Assembly: GCF_006704125.1 (NCBI RefSeq)
Contig: NZ_VIGH01000002.1
Location: forward strand, 248,001 to 312,000
Length of the DNA: 64,000 nucleotides
Source: Rhodococcus spelaei
GTDB lineage: Bacteria > Actinomycetota > Actinomycetes > Mycobacteriales > Mycobacteriaceae
Direction of reading: 5' to 3'
Part shown: positions 25,290 to 34,335 of the stretch, one piece after another
Layout: every line of letters starts with the position of its first letter
Numbering within the stretch: position 1 is the first letter of the stretch
Made by a program: the position numbers and the translations under genes
The notes under the pieces: generated by a model
The model's input: only the letters and a program-made list of their open reading frames with translations
What the model was told of the DNA's origin: nothing
The model's database searches: none

Positions 25290-28200
25290 ATGGGCGATGT
25301 CGACTCATTCGCGTCACCGCGGGACGGCGCCGGGATCACCGCGGAACTGAGCGCCGCGGGTTTCGAGAAACCCGAGGAGGTCGGTCGGGGCGGTTTCGGC
25401 ATCGTGTACCGCTGCCTGCAACGTGCCCTCGACCGGACCGTGGCAGTGAAGGTGCTCACCGCCGACCTCGACGAAGACAATCTCGAGCGCATCCAGCGCG
25501 AGCAACGCGCCATGGGCAGGCTCTCGGGACATCCGCACATCGTGGACATCTTGCAGTCCGGCGTCACCGGGTCCGGCCGGCCCTACATCGTGATGCCGTA
25601 CCACCGGCACAATTCGCTTGACGCCCTGGTCCGTGCCCAGGGACCGATGGACTGGGCGGAGGCGGTCGCTGTCGCGGTGAAGGTGGCTGGGGCGCTCGAG
25701 ACCGCGCACCGCGTCGGCACCCTGCACCGGGACGTCAAACCCGCGAACATCCTGCTGACCGGATTCGGTGAGCCACAACTCACCGATTTCGGAATCGCCC
25801 GTGTCGCAGGCGGATTCGAGACCAGCGCCGGCGCGGTCACCGGTTCCCCGGCGTTCACTGCCCCGGAGGTGTTGCTCGGCCGACCACCGACCGCCGCCTC
25901 CGACGTCTACAGCCTCGGGTCGACGCTCTTCTGCCTGGTCACCGGGCACGCAGCCTACGAGAGGCGCAGCGGCGAGCAGGTGGTGGCCCAGTTCCTGCGG
26001 ATCACCACCCAGCCCCTCCCCGACCTTCGCCCCGACGGCCTCCCCGCCGACCTGTGCACGGTGATCGAGGGGGCGATGTCGGAGGATCCGGCCGATCGCC
26101 CGCCATCGGCGGCGGCCTTGGGCGACGCTCTGCGCGAGGTGCAACGCAGGCACGGGCTCCGGATCGACGAGATGGCGCTGCCCGACGACGTCGCACCCGA
26201 GGGCACCGACGCCGACGTCACCGCGGCGTTCCCCGCCCCGCTCCCCTCGCGCGCCGCCACCGCGCGGCGCTCGGCCCGCACACCCGGCCGCGGGGCCTCT
26301 GCGACAACCACTCCGCCGACACCCGAGACCAGGTTCCGGCCGCCGACACCGACGCGGGCCCTGGTCGAGCGGCGACAACTGGTCGAGGCGATGCGCATCG
26401 ACCAGCGCCGCCGGCTGACCGTGGTGCACGCGCCCGCCGGGTTCGGCAAGAGCACGCTGGCCGCCCAGTGGCGCGACGCGCTCACCGCCGACGGGGTCGC
26501 GGTCGCCTGGCTCACGGTCGACAACGACGACGACAACGCGGTGTGGTTCCTCGCGCACCTCGTCGAGGCGATCCGCCGCGCGGCGCCCAGCCTCGCCGAA
26601 CAGCTGCAGCTGACACTCGAGGAGCACGCCGACGAAGCCGAACGCTATGTGTTGACCTCCCTGGTCAACGAGATCCATGATCGCGGCGAACGCATCGCCC
26701 TGGTCATCGACGACTGGCATCGGGTCTCCGGCACCGCGACGATCGACGCGCTGGACTTCCTGCTCGAGAACGGCTGCCATCATCTGCAAGTCCTCGTCAC
26801 CAGCCGTAACGTGACCGGGCTGCCGATGAGTCGGATGCGGGTCCGCGACGAGCTGGTCGAGATCGACTCCGCCGCACTTCGTTTCGACGTCGCGGAGTCG
26901 CAGCAAATGCTCGTCGAACTCGGCGGCCTGCGACTGTCGGATGCCGATGTCGCCGGGCTCAACCAGTCCACCGACGGCTGGGTTGCGGCGCTGCAGCTCG
27001 CCGCGTTGTCCCTGCGCGAACGCGACGACCCGGCCGAACTGATCGACAGCATCTCCGGCCGGCACCATGCCATCGCCGAGTATCTCGCCGAAAATGTCCT
27101 CGACACAATCGATTCCGACACTCTCGAGTTCATGCTCGCGACGTCGATGACCGCCAGGACGTGCGGCGAACTCGCCTCCGCGCTCACCGGCAGTCAGCGG
27201 GGTCTGGCGATGCTCGAGGAGGTCGAACGGCGCGATCTGTTCCTACGCCGGATCGAGAACGACAACGACTGGTTCCGCTACCACCACCTGTTCTCCCAAT
27301 ACCTGCGCCGACGGCTCGACCGCGACCATCCCGAGCGGGTGCCCGAGCTGCACCGGACCGCCGCGCGCTGGCTGGCCCGACACGAACACCTCAGCGAGGC
27401 AGTCGATCACGCGTTGCGCGCCGGCGACCCCGGCCTCGCCGTGGACCTGGTCGAGGCGCACGGCAGCGACCTGGTCGAACGCTCGCGGCTGGCCACCCTG
27501 CTCGGCCTGGTCGGCAAGCTGCCGCCCGCGGTCGCGGCGACCCGGCCCCGATTGCAGCTGGCGGTCGCCTGGTCCAACGCGCTGCTGCAGCGCGTCGCAC
27601 CGGCCGAGACCGCGCTCGACCTCGTCGACGCGACGCTCGAGGACGGCGGTCTGACCGCGGTCGAGATCGGGGACCTTCGCACCGAGGCCGCCGTGGTCAA
27701 GGGCGTCCTGGCCGTCTCCGCCGGCCGCCTCGACGGAGTCCGCGAGCTCACCGCCGCCTGCCGGGAGCGCGCCGACACGCTGCGTCCCTGGGTGATGTCC
27801 GCGGCCGCGAACGTCGCGTCGCTGTCGGCCCTCCATCGGTACGACTTCGCCGAGGTACGCCGACTTCAGGAGTGGGCCCACCGATACCACGAGCAGACCG
27901 ACAATCCCTTCAGCGCGACGTACGGCTACTGCTTCTCGGGGATCGCGGCCAACGAGGAACTCGACGTCGCCGCCGCCGAGCAGGACTTCCGGACCGCACT
28001 GGCCCACGGGGCCAGACTCGGCGGCGGCTCGCACATCACACGACTCACCGGGTCACTGCTCGGCAACCTGCTCTACCAGCGAGGCGACATCGCCGAGGCC
28101 GAGCGACTCCTCGACGAGAGCATCGAACTGCCCACGGGGCCGACCGGCATCGACTTCCGGCTCACCTCGCTCGGGGCGGGACCCAAGATCCGTGCCCTCC

Positions 28201-28727
28201 GCGACACCCTGACCTCCTCGGCCCGCGACCTGTGGGGGCGAGTCAACAGCCCCGAGTCGGACAGCCCGTCGGCGGGCCTCGCCGATTCCGCCACACCCGA
28301 GGTCGTCGGACTGGCCGCCTACACCGCGGAGATCGAGGAGATCGCGGGCATCCGGGCACTCATCGCCGAGGACTTCCCCGGCGCGGCGGAGGACGCGTGC
28401 GTCAGGTCCCGGGCACTCGTTGCGCGACTCGACGGCCACGGCAGGCCCCGCGCACTGCTCGAGGCGCAGCGACTGCTCGCCGCCTCCTTGGCTGCGGCCG
28501 GACACCGGGACGAGGCGTGCGCCACGCTGGCGCCGGTCGCCGCGACCTGCGCGGAACTCGGGCTGGTCCGCTTCATGCTGGACGAGGGTCCGCCCATCGT
28601 CACGGCCGTCACTGCGCTGGCCGAGGACCGGCGCTCCGGTCGGTGGCCGCCGGAACGGCCGAACGTCCCCCTCGGCTTTCTCGAGAAGGTTCTCGCGGCC
28701 GCCGCGGAGCCGAACGAATCCGGTTGA
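25290..28727 (+). CDS. pknK: PknK-type Ser/Thr protein kinase fused to MalT-like STAND ATPase
   Basis: 1145 residues. Residues 20-290 are a eukaryotic-type kinase: VGRGGFGIVYRC, catalytic Lys54, HRDVKPAN (146-153), DFG (166-168) and the APE-containing SPAFTAPEV. A linker (~300-345) leads to a MalT/STAND NTPase with P-loop APAGFGKSTL (381-390) and IALVIDDWH Walker B. A long TPR-like helical region to the C-terminus follows. It lacks the C-terminal LuxR HTH of true MalT regulators, as in mycobacterial PknK. The ATG at 25290 (GAGG, 8 nt) yields MGDVDSFASPRDG, which aligns with the PknK N-terminus as I remember it; an ATG at 25230 is less likely. Predicted role: growth and stress signalling. Confidence 0.92.
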   Translation: MGDVDSFASPRDGAGITAELSAAGFEKPEEVGRGGFGIVYRCLQRALDRTVAVKVLTADLDEDNLERIQREQRAMGRLSGHPHIVDILQSGVTGSGRPYIVMPYHRHNSLDALVRAQGPMDWAEAVAVAVKVAGALETAHRVGTLHRDVKPANILLTGFGEPQLTDFGIARVAGGFETSAGAVTGSPAFTAPEVLLGRPPTAASDVYSLGSTLFCLVTGHAAYERRSGEQVVAQFLRITTQPLPDLRPDGLPADLCTVIEGAMSEDPADRPPSAAALGDALREVQRRHGLRIDEMALPDDVAPEGTDADVTAAFPAPLPSRAATARRSARTPGRGASATTTPPTPETRFRPPTPTRALVERRQLVEAMRIDQRRRLTVVHAPAGFGKSTLAAQWRDALTADGVAVAWLTVDNDDDNAVWFLAHLVEAIRRAAPSLAEQLQLTLEEHADEAERYVLTSLVNEIHDRGERIALVIDDWHRVSGTATIDALDFLLENGCHHLQVLVTSRNVTGLPMSRMRVRDELVEIDSAALRFDVAESQQMLVELGGLRLSDADVAGLNQSTDGWVAALQLAALSLRERDDPAELIDSISGRHHAIAEYLAENVLDTIDSDTLEFMLATSMTARTCGELASALTGSQRGLAMLEEVERRDLFLRRIENDNDWFRYHHLFSQYLRRRLDRDHPERVPELHRTAARWLARHEHLSEAVDHALRAGDPGLAVDLVEAHGSDLVERSRLATLLGLVGKLPPAVAATRPRLQLAVAWSNALLQRVAPAETALDLVDATLEDGGLTAVEIGDLRTEAAVVKGVLAVSAGRLDGVRELTAACRERADTLRPWVMSAAANVASLSALHRYDFAEVRRLQEWAHRYHEQTDNPFSATYGYCFSGIAANEELDVAAAEQDFRTALAHGARLGGGSHITRLTGSLLGNLLYQRGDIAEAERLLDESIELPTGPTGIDFRLTSLGAGPKIRALRDTLTSSARDLWGRVNSPESDSPSAGLADSATPEVVGLAAYTAEIEEIAGIRALIAEDFPGAAEDACVRSRALVARLDGHGRPRALLEAQRLLAASLAAAGHRDEACATLAPVAATCAELGLVRFMLDEGPPIVTAVTALAEDRRSGRWPPERPNVPLGFLEKVLAAAAEPNESG

Positions 28728-28791
28728 ACTGCAGAAACAATCGCAGGATGTCGACGATCCCCGCCGCCTGGAGCGGCGCGAGATGCAGAAA

Positions 28792-28820
28792 AGGCGCCAT
28801 CCGTCTCGCGGATGACGCCT
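28792..28820 (-). terminator. Intrinsic terminator of the tRNA-Ala gene
   Basis: AGGCGcCATCCG and CGGATGaCGCCT form a 12-bp stem with one mismatch and a 5-nt loop. On the minus strand it is followed by TTTTCTGC and lies 13 nt past the tRNA 3' end. It may also serve the convergent pknK transcript. Confidence 0.75.
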
Positions 28821-28833
28821 CTTCCTGCCGATC

Positions 28834-28909
28834 TGGTGGAGCTGAGGGGAATCGAACCCCTGACCTCTTCGATGCGAACGAAGCGCGCTACCAACTGCGC
28901 CACAGCCCC
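28834..28909 (-). tRNA. tRNA-Ala (anticodon CGC)
   Basis: Reads 5' from 28909. The acceptor stem GGGGCTG/CAGCTCC has one G-U pair, the D-arm is GCGCAGTTGGTAGCGC, and the anticodon stem-loop CTTCG-TTCGCAT-CGAAG (28883-28867) has anticodon CGC at 28876-28874. The T-arm is GGGGTTCGATTCCCC, the discriminator is A and CCA is encoded at 28836-28834. The whole gene is 76 nt. A possible promoter (TTTACT, 16 nt, TACAGT) lies upstream and a terminator with a T-run lies downstream. Confidence 0.97.
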
Positions 28910-28989
28910 TGACCACGCCCCCGAAGGAACGCTCGGCAACTGTAGCAGGACGGAGCGTGCAGTAAAAAATCGGCCGGTCAGCCGGGTAT

Positions 28990-29736
28990 TCAGCCCCTCC
29001 CCGACGCACCGCCGGGGGTTGCGGCGTCGAGGATGGTGCACCCGAGCGGGGTCGCACGCCACTGCTCGAACGAGCGCTCGAGCGCGAAGCGACCGTCCGG
29101 CTCGCGCACCAGCGTCCGACTCTCCGCGTTGCCGGGGTTGTTCAGCGACTCGAAGTACTCCACCGACCAGTGGAACCAGCGCATGCAGAACAGCCGCATC
29201 GTCAGGCCGTGCGTGACCACGAGGGTGTTCGGTGGGTAGTCGGGCTTGGCGAAGTGCCGGTAGAGCGTCTCGAGGAAGGTGCTCACGCGGTCGAAGACGT
29301 CCGCGCCCGACTCCCCCTCGGCGAATCGATAGAAGAAGTGGCCGTAGCTGTTTCGCAGTTCACGCTGCCGGGCGATGTCGTGCGGATCCTGAAAGTTCGC
29401 CCAGTCCTGCTCGCGCAGGCGGGGCTCCTCGATCCGGCGATCGATCAGGTCGTCGATCCCCAACGCGTCGAGGGTCTGGTACGCCCGCAGGTACGGCGAG
29501 ACGTACACGCAGACCTTCCGACCGTCGAACTCCGCCCGCAACCGCTGCCCCGCGGCCCGCGCCTGCTCGACACCGCGCGCGGTGAGCGGGATGCGGTAGT
29601 CGGGCAGGCGCTCGTAGATCGCGGGGTCGATGTTCGCCTCGGACTCCCCGTGCCGAAGCAGCACGATGCGCTCGGGCGCGTGCGCCGGAGCCGACAACCC
29701 ACTGCGCTGGGGCAATGGGGCTACTGCGCTCGGCAT
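28990..29736 (-). CDS. Histidine phosphatase superfamily protein (phosphoglycerate-mutase-like)
   Basis: 248 residues. The RHG motif IVLLRHGESEAN carries the phospho-histidine; Arg and Glu follow in PYLRAYQTLDAL and EEPRLREQDWANF; the second His is in LVVTHGLTMRLF. This is branch 1 of the family. The extra segment GHFFYRFAEGESGADVFDRV is typical of bacterial relatives that hydrolyse small phosphoesters. The ATG at 29736 lies 7 nt after the SepX/GlpR stop, so the gene is probably the last of that operon. Substrate unknown. Confidence 0.88.
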   Translation of the reverse strand: MPSAVAPLPQRSGLSAPAHAPERIVLLRHGESEANIDPAIYERLPDYRIPLTARGVEQARAAGQRLRAEFDGRKVCVYVSPYLRAYQTLDALGIDDLIDRRIEEPRLREQDWANFQDPHDIARQRELRNSYGHFFYRFAEGESGADVFDRVSTFLETLYRHFAKPDYPPNTLVVTHGLTMRLFCMRWFHWSVEYFESLNNPGNAESRTLVREPDGRFALERSFEQWRATPLGCTILDAATPGGASGRG

Positions 29737-29743
29737 TCGCGGG

Positions 29744-30550
29744 CTATTGCCCGACCACCCGCCGAACCTCCTGGGGGGGAAGGTCCTCACCGGCCTGCTC
29801 GTCGTAGTAGTCGAGGTGGTCGAAGCTCGGATCGCCGTCGTCGACCTCGAGGACCACGGCACCGGGCCTGCGCAGCCGCGACGGGATGAGCCGGAGCTCC
29901 TCGTCCTCGCGGGACTCGACGCCGAGCCGGGACCGGCTGAGCCTGGCCATCCGCCTGCGCCGGATCTCCTGCTCGATCTGCACCTGGCGGCGCAGGTAGG
30001 CCATGTACCCGACCAGTGCCACGACCCCGGCGACGCACGCCCACCACATCGCCGGCGAGATGACGACTGCCAGCGCCGCGGACATGATCGAGACCAGCAC
30101 CAACCCGAGGACTGCGCGCTGACGGAAGGAGTACCGGGCGGCCTGCGCGATGGCGTCGGCCTCCGGGTCGAAGCCGCCGCGCCCGCGGCGCTGCGGCACG
30201 TACCGCCCGGCCTCGTCGCGGTCGTCGTGGCCGTAGTCGTCGTGGCTGTAGTCGTCGGATTCGTCGTACTCCCGATCGTCGAACGCCGCGTCGGCTCCTG
30301 CGTGGGATTCCATCCAGTCCTCCGCGTCCATCGGGCGATTGGGATCGCTGCGCCAGTTCGGATCGCTACGGTGCCCGGTCGCCGGACCACGCTTGTGCTG
30401 CCGGGCGAGTTGATCCCTGTCGAGCACCCGCGTCGCCAGCGCGACGTCGGTGGTCTGGCGAATTCTGGGACGACGCTTGGCCTGCATGGGCAGCAGCACG
30501 ATCAGCCACACCACCACCAGCGCAATCCACAGCAAGGAGGAGTTCATCAT
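29744..30550 (-). CDS. sepX: Divisome membrane protein SepX/GlpR
   Basis: 268 residues. One N-terminal span (LLWIALVVVWLIVLLPMQAKRR) with a positive-inside anchor, a long Asp/Tyr/His-rich linker (YDESDDYSHDDYGHDDRDEA), two more spans (AVLGLVLVSIMSAALAVVI and MWWACVAGVVALVGYMAYL), then a basic coil (RRRRMARLSRSRL) and acidic C-tail. This layout and its place next to rimJ, glp/moeA and galU identify the actinobacterial SepX/GlpR family. In Streptomyces SepX works with FtsZ and DivIVA in division; in Corynebacterium GlpR is the membrane receptor of the gephyrin-like Glp. Both partners are encoded here, so a Glp-GlpR divisome module is inferred. Confidence 0.88.
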   Translation of the reverse strand: MMNSSLLWIALVVVWLIVLLPMQAKRRPRIRQTTDVALATRVLDRDQLARQHKRGPATGHRSDPNWRSDPNRPMDAEDWMESHAGADAAFDDREYDESDDYSHDDYGHDDRDEAGRYVPQRRGRGGFDPEADAIAQAARYSFRQRAVLGLVLVSIMSAALAVVISPAMWWACVAGVVALVGYMAYLRRQVQIEQEIRRRRMARLSRSRLGVESREDEELRLIPSRLRRPGAVVLEVDDGDPSFDHLDYYDEQAGEDLPPQEVRRVVGQ

Positions 30551-30742
30551 GTCAGCGACCTCCCTCCCCGTCGTCTGTCTGCACGGCTGCTACCAGCACG
30601 CCTGACCGAAGTGGCATGCCCAGGCTAGTTGTCCCGACGCCCTGTTCCCCGCAGACGCGCCGACTCATCTTTCCCACATGCCACATTAGTCACTACCGAC
30701 CCACCCCCGCACACCGGGTAGCCAAAAGATAACCAGCGAGGC

Positions 30743-31399
30743 TCAGCCCCAGGTGGCCTTACCCGAACGCACCAACCTGTCGACGACCGTGGCCTCGACC
30801 TCCTCGACCGTGATCGCCACCAGCAGGTGGTCGCGCCAGGCGCCGTCGACGTCGAGGTAACGCCGCAGCAACCCCTCCTCGCGGAAGCCGACGTTGCGCA
30901 ACACCGCCTGGCTCGCCACGTTCTCCGGCCGGACCGTCGCCTCGATGCGGTGCAGGCCGACCGCCGAGAAGCCGTGGTCGAGGCCGAGCGCCAGCGCTGC
31001 GGTCGCAACGCCCTGGCCGCCGACCTCCTTGGTCACCCAGTAGCCGATCCAGGCCGAGCGCAGCGCCCCTCGAACGATGTTGCCGATCGTCAGCTGTCCA
31101 CAGAACTTGCCGTCCAGCTCGATCACCATCGGCAACATCCGCCCCTTGCGCGCCTCCGACCGCAGGGACGAGCACAGGCCGGGCCAGTTGCCGATGTGGT
31201 GACGGGCCTCCCACGGGCCCTCGCCGGTGGGCTCCCACGGTCGCAGGTGTTCCTGGTCCCGGATCCGGATGCGGCTCCACGCGGCGGCATCGCGCAGCCG
31301 GATCGGTCGCAGCGTCACCCGCCCGGCACCGACCACGAGTGGTCCGAGCTCGGCCGGCCACCCCGGGTGGACGGAGTATCGACCCAGCGCCGTCGCCAC
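30743..31399 (-). CDS. rimJ: GNAT-family N-acetyltransferase, RimJ type
   Basis: 218 residues. The GNAT core is intact: VTLRPIRLRDAAAWSRIR at the start of the fold, PMVIELDGKFCGQLTI (beta-4), the acetyl-CoA loop EVGGQGVATAALALGLDHGF and HRIEATVRPENVASQAVLRN. This subgroup resembles RimJ/RimL, which acetylate ribosomal protein N-termini, but the actual target is not readable. It starts 4 bp after the glp/moeA stop, so the two are co-transcribed; the same order (moeA1-rimJ-sepX) occurs in M. tuberculosis. Confidence 0.88.
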   Translation of the reverse strand: MATALGRYSVHPGWPAELGPLVVGAGRVTLRPIRLRDAAAWSRIRIRDQEHLRPWEPTGEGPWEARHHIGNWPGLCSSLRSEARKGRMLPMVIELDGKFCGQLTIGNIVRGALRSAWIGYWVTKEVGGQGVATAALALGLDHGFSAVGLHRIEATVRPENVASQAVLRNVGFREEGLLRRYLDVDGAWRDHLLVAITVEEVEATVVDRLVRSGKATWG

Positions 31400-31403
31400 C
31401 GCC

Positions 31404-32663
31404 TCAGCCTCGCTGAGCGAGGAAGGCCACGTCGACCTGATCCCCGGTCCGGATCTCGGTGACGTCGGGATCGATCAGCACCAGGCAGTTCGCCTCGGCC
31501 AGGGTGGCGAGCAGATGGGAGGACGCTCCCGGCGCGCCGCCGAGCGCCTGCACCAGGTACTCGCCCGTCGACTCGTCCCGCATCAACTGCCCCCGCAGGA
31601 ATCCCTTGCGCTTCTCGATCGAGGTGATCGGCGCGACCGTCCGCGCGGTCACGATACGACGCATCGGCTGCCGCCGACCGAGCGCGATGCGAATCAGCGG
31701 CCGGACCATCACCTCGAACACGACCAACGCGCTCACCGGGTTCGACGGCAACAGGAACGTCGGCACCTCGTCGCGGCCGAGCTGGCCGAAGCCCTGCACC
31801 GACCCGGGGTGCATCGCCACACGCTCGACCTCGAGGTCGCCGAGCTCACGCAGCGCCTCGCGGACCTGGTCGGAGGCCCCACCTCCGACGGCGCCCGCGA
31901 TGATCACGATCTCCGACCGGATCAGCTGTCCCTCGACCACCTCGCGCAGCCGACGGGAGTCGGCGCCCGCGATCCCCACTCGGTTCACGTCGGCGCCGGC
32001 GTCGCGTGCCGCCGCGGCGAGCGCGTAGGAGTTCACGTCGTACACCTGGCCCGGCCCCGGCGTGCGATCGACGTCGACGAGTTCGCCGCCGACGGTGATC
32101 ACCGAGAGTCGGGGCCGCGGGTGCACGAGGACTTTGTCCCGCCCGACCGCGGCGAGCAGGCCCACCTGGGCTGCACCGATGATGGTGCCCGCGCGCACCG
32201 CGACGTCACCGGGCTGCACGTCGTCGCCGATCCGGCGGACGTAGTCGCCCGAGCGGACCGGGGCGAGCACCCGCACTCGGTTCTGGCCACCGTCGGTGCG
32301 GTCGAGCGGAAGAACGGCGTCGGCGAGGGTGGGGAGCGGCGCCCCGGTGTCCACCCGCACGGCCTGACGGGGCTGCAGCCGGGTCGGCTGGCGGGACCCG
32401 GCCGTCACCTCACCGACCACGGGCAGCGTGATCTCGATCGGTTCGCCGTCATCGCCGAACATGTCAGCACCCGCACCCGCCACGTCCACGCTGCGCACCG
32501 CATAGCCGTCGATGGCGGCCTGGTCGAATCCGGGGAGGGGACGCTCGGTGACCACTTCCTCCGCGCACAGCAAGCCCTGTGCCTCGGAGATGGCGACGCG
32601 CACCGGCCGGGGCGCGACCGCGGCAGCGGTCACCCTGGTCTGCTGCTCCTCAACCGAGCGCAT
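31404..32663 (-). CDS. glp: Gephyrin-like protein Glp / molybdopterin molybdenumtransferase MoeA homologue
   Basis: 419 residues from ATG 32663, whose N-terminus MRSVEEQQTRV matches mycobacterial MoeA1; an earlier in-frame start would overlap galU. Domain order follows MoeA: PLPGFDQAAIDGYAVRS, QAVRVDTGAPLPTLADAVLP, the MPT-binding PRLSVITVGGELVDVD, and GGASDQVREAL. The motif usually written TGGVSxGxxD reads AGAVGGGASD, so some catalytic residues differ. FLLPSNPVSALVVFEVMVRP and the C-terminal domain IV follow. In Corynebacterium the galU/rimJ-linked paralogue is Glp, which binds FtsZ. The neighbouring sepX/glpR supports that role over, or in addition to, cofactor synthesis. Confidence 0.88.
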   Translation of the reverse strand: MRSVEEQQTRVTAAAVAPRPVRVAISEAQGLLCAEEVVTERPLPGFDQAAIDGYAVRSVDVAGAGADMFGDDGEPIEITLPVVGEVTAGSRQPTRLQPRQAVRVDTGAPLPTLADAVLPLDRTDGGQNRVRVLAPVRSGDYVRRIGDDVQPGDVAVRAGTIIGAAQVGLLAAVGRDKVLVHPRPRLSVITVGGELVDVDRTPGPGQVYDVNSYALAAAARDAGADVNRVGIAGADSRRLREVVEGQLIRSEIVIIAGAVGGGASDQVREALRELGDLEVERVAMHPGSVQGFGQLGRDEVPTFLLPSNPVSALVVFEVMVRPLIRIALGRRQPMRRIVTARTVAPITSIEKRKGFLRGQLMRDESTGEYLVQALGGAPGASSHLLATLAEANCLVLIDPDVTEIRTGDQVDVAFLAQRG

Positions 32664-32686
32664 GTAGTCATTGCCTCCCGACCCCA

Positions 32687-33607
32687 CTACCGACCCGTCT
32701 GCTGCAATCTCTGCACGAGCCATTCGCGCAACGACGGGCCGTACTCTTCGCTGTCGAGCGCAAAGTCAACCGCAGCACGCAGGTACCCGCCGGGATTTCC
32801 GAGGTCGTGTCTCCCACCACGATGCACCACCACATGCACCGGATGCCCCTCCGCGATCAACAACGCAATCGCATCCGTCAACTGCAACTCGCCACCCTGC
32901 CCCGGCGTGATCCGACGCAACGCATCGAAGATCGCCCGATCCAACAGGTACCGGCCCGCCGCCGCGAACGTCGACGGCGCATCCTCCGGCTTCGGCTTCT
33001 CCACCATCCCCGTGACCTTCAGCACGTCCGGGTTGGTCGCGTCCGGGACCTCCTCGACCTCGAACACCCCGTACGCACTGACCTGATCCTTCGGCACGTC
33101 GATCGCACACAGCACGCTGCCACCACGCTTGGCCCGCACCCGCGCCATCGTGTCCAACACCCCACGCGGCATCACCAGATCGTCCGGCAACAACACCGCG
33201 ATCGCGTCCTCGTCGTCGTCGAGCACCGATTCCACACACCCGACCGCATGCCCCAGCCCCAGCGGCTCGTCCTGCACCACCGACTGCACCGCCAGCAGAC
33301 CCTGCGCCTTGCGGACCTTCTCGAGCAGATGCGACTTCCCGCTCTCCTTGAGCTTGCTCTCGAGCACCAGGTCTTCGACGAAGTGCGCGACCACCCCGTC
33401 CTTGCCCTCCGAGGTGACGATCACCAGCCGCGAAGCACCCGAATCCGCAGCCTCACCCGCAACCAGCTCGATGCCCGGGGTGTCGACAACGGGCAACAAC
33501 TCCTTCGGCACCGTCTTCGTCGCGGGCAGGAACCGGGTACCCAGTCCCGCCGCGGGCACGACCGCCGTGCGGAAGTGCCGTGTTTCATTGGTGCCGGACT
33601 CTGTCAT
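32687..33607 (-). CDS. galU: UTP--glucose-1-phosphate uridylyltransferase
   Basis: 306 residues. It makes UDP-glucose from UTP and glucose-1-phosphate for cell-wall galactan, trehalose and glycans. Motifs are AVVPAAGLGTRFLPATKTVPKELLPV (nucleotide-binding loop), EPLGLGHAVGC, VLLPDDLV with the metal Asp, VTGMVEKPKPEDAPS and GRYLLDRAIFDAL. ATG at 33607 has TAGGGT 6 nt upstream, suggesting leaderless translation. First gene of the galU-glp-rimJ unit (23 bp and 4 bp gaps). Confidence 0.96.
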   Translation of the reverse strand: MTESGTNETRHFRTAVVPAAGLGTRFLPATKTVPKELLPVVDTPGIELVAGEAADSGASRLVIVTSEGKDGVVAHFVEDLVLESKLKESGKSHLLEKVRKAQGLLAVQSVVQDEPLGLGHAVGCVESVLDDDEDAIAVLLPDDLVMPRGVLDTMARVRAKRGGSVLCAIDVPKDQVSAYGVFEVEEVPDATNPDVLKVTGMVEKPKPEDAPSTFAAAGRYLLDRAIFDALRRITPGQGGELQLTDAIALLIAEGHPVHVVVHRGGRHDLGNPGGYLRAAVDFALDSEEYGPSLREWLVQRLQQTGR

Positions 33608-33613
33608 GAGCAC

Positions 33614-33652
33614 ACCCTATCTACCGGTTGGTCGCCCACGAGTTCGTAGGGT
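33614..33652. promoter_or_regulatory. Divergent leaderless promoters of galU and the cyclo-ligase gene
   Basis: TAGGGT on the minus strand (33619-33614) ends 6 nt before the galU ATG. TAGGGT on the plus strand (33647-33652) ends 7 nt before the ATG at 33660. The same hexamer faces outward on both sides of a 52-bp gap. Confidence 0.5.
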
Positions 33653-33659
33653 TACCTGT

Positions 33660-34268
33660 ATGGATTCACCTGGGCGGACACCGTCGGCGCCGGCACTGAC
33701 GAAATCGCAGTGGCGCGAACGCGTCCTGGCGGCGCGCCGGACGCTCGATCCCGACGTCCGCGCCGCCGAGGACCGGGCGGTCGCCGCGGCAGCCCATGAC
33801 CTGGGGACGACGGCCGGGGCGTCGGCGACGGTCTGCGCCTATGTGCCGGTGGGCCGCGAGCCCGGGTCGATCGAGATGGTCGAATCGCTCAGCCTGGTGG
33901 TGGGACGGGTGCTGTTGCCCGTCGCGGGCGCACCCGGACCGTTGCAGTGGGCGCCGTACCGCGGACGCGACGCGCTGGTCCGGGCCTCGTTCGGACTACT
34001 CGAGCCCGCCCGACCGCACCTGCCCCCGGAGGCGGTCGCCGAGGCGGCACTGGTGTTGGTGCCGGCGTTGGCGGTGGACCGCCGTGGGGTGCGGCTCGGC
34101 CGCGGGGCCGGCTTCTACGACCGCAGCCTCGCCCTGGCCGACCCCGGCGCCCGCCTGATCGCGGTGGTCCGCGACGACGAGCTGGTGGACCAGCTGCCCG
34201 AGGACCCGCACGACATCCGGATGGGCGAGGCGCTGACACCCGCTCGAGGCGTGCAGTTGCTGCGCTGA
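33660..34268 (+). CDS. 5-formyltetrahydrofolate cyclo-ligase
   Basis: 202 residues. It converts 5-formyl-THF to 5,10-methenyl-THF with ATP. Family motifs are KSQWRERVLAARRTL at the N-terminus, VCAYVPVGREPGS in the middle and the ATP-binding block LVPALAVDRRGVRLGRGAGFYDRSL. The phosphate-binding Lys often seen after GR is replaced within the variable N-terminal half. The ATG at 33660 is leaderless by position (TAGGGT at 33647-33652). Divergent from galU as in M. tuberculosis Rv0992c/Rv0993, and followed by the Ruc-like gene. Confidence 0.92.
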   Translation: MDSPGRTPSAPALTKSQWRERVLAARRTLDPDVRAAEDRAVAAAAHDLGTTAGASATVCAYVPVGREPGSIEMVESLSLVVGRVLLPVAGAPGPLQWAPYRGRDALVRASFGLLEPARPHLPPEAVAEAALVLVPALAVDRRGVRLGRGAGFYDRSLALADPGARLIAVVRDDELVDQLPEDPHDIRMGEALTPARGVQLLR

Positions 34269-34335
34269 TCGTCCGCACCACCGGCCCCGACGAGGGCAGT
34301 GTCGACCCGAGGGAATGGACAGCTGATTAGCGGCG

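Noticed and set aside
6167-28727. Prophage, integrative element or large horizontally acquired island
   Set aside because: No integrase, transposase, phage structural gene or attachment repeat is visible, and base composition is uniform; the accessory genes look like ordinary lineage-specific content.
28960-28988. Terminator with a T6 run after the histidine phosphatase gene
   Set aside because: The T-run is present but the stem (CCGG/CCGG) is only 4 bp, too weak to list as a feature.
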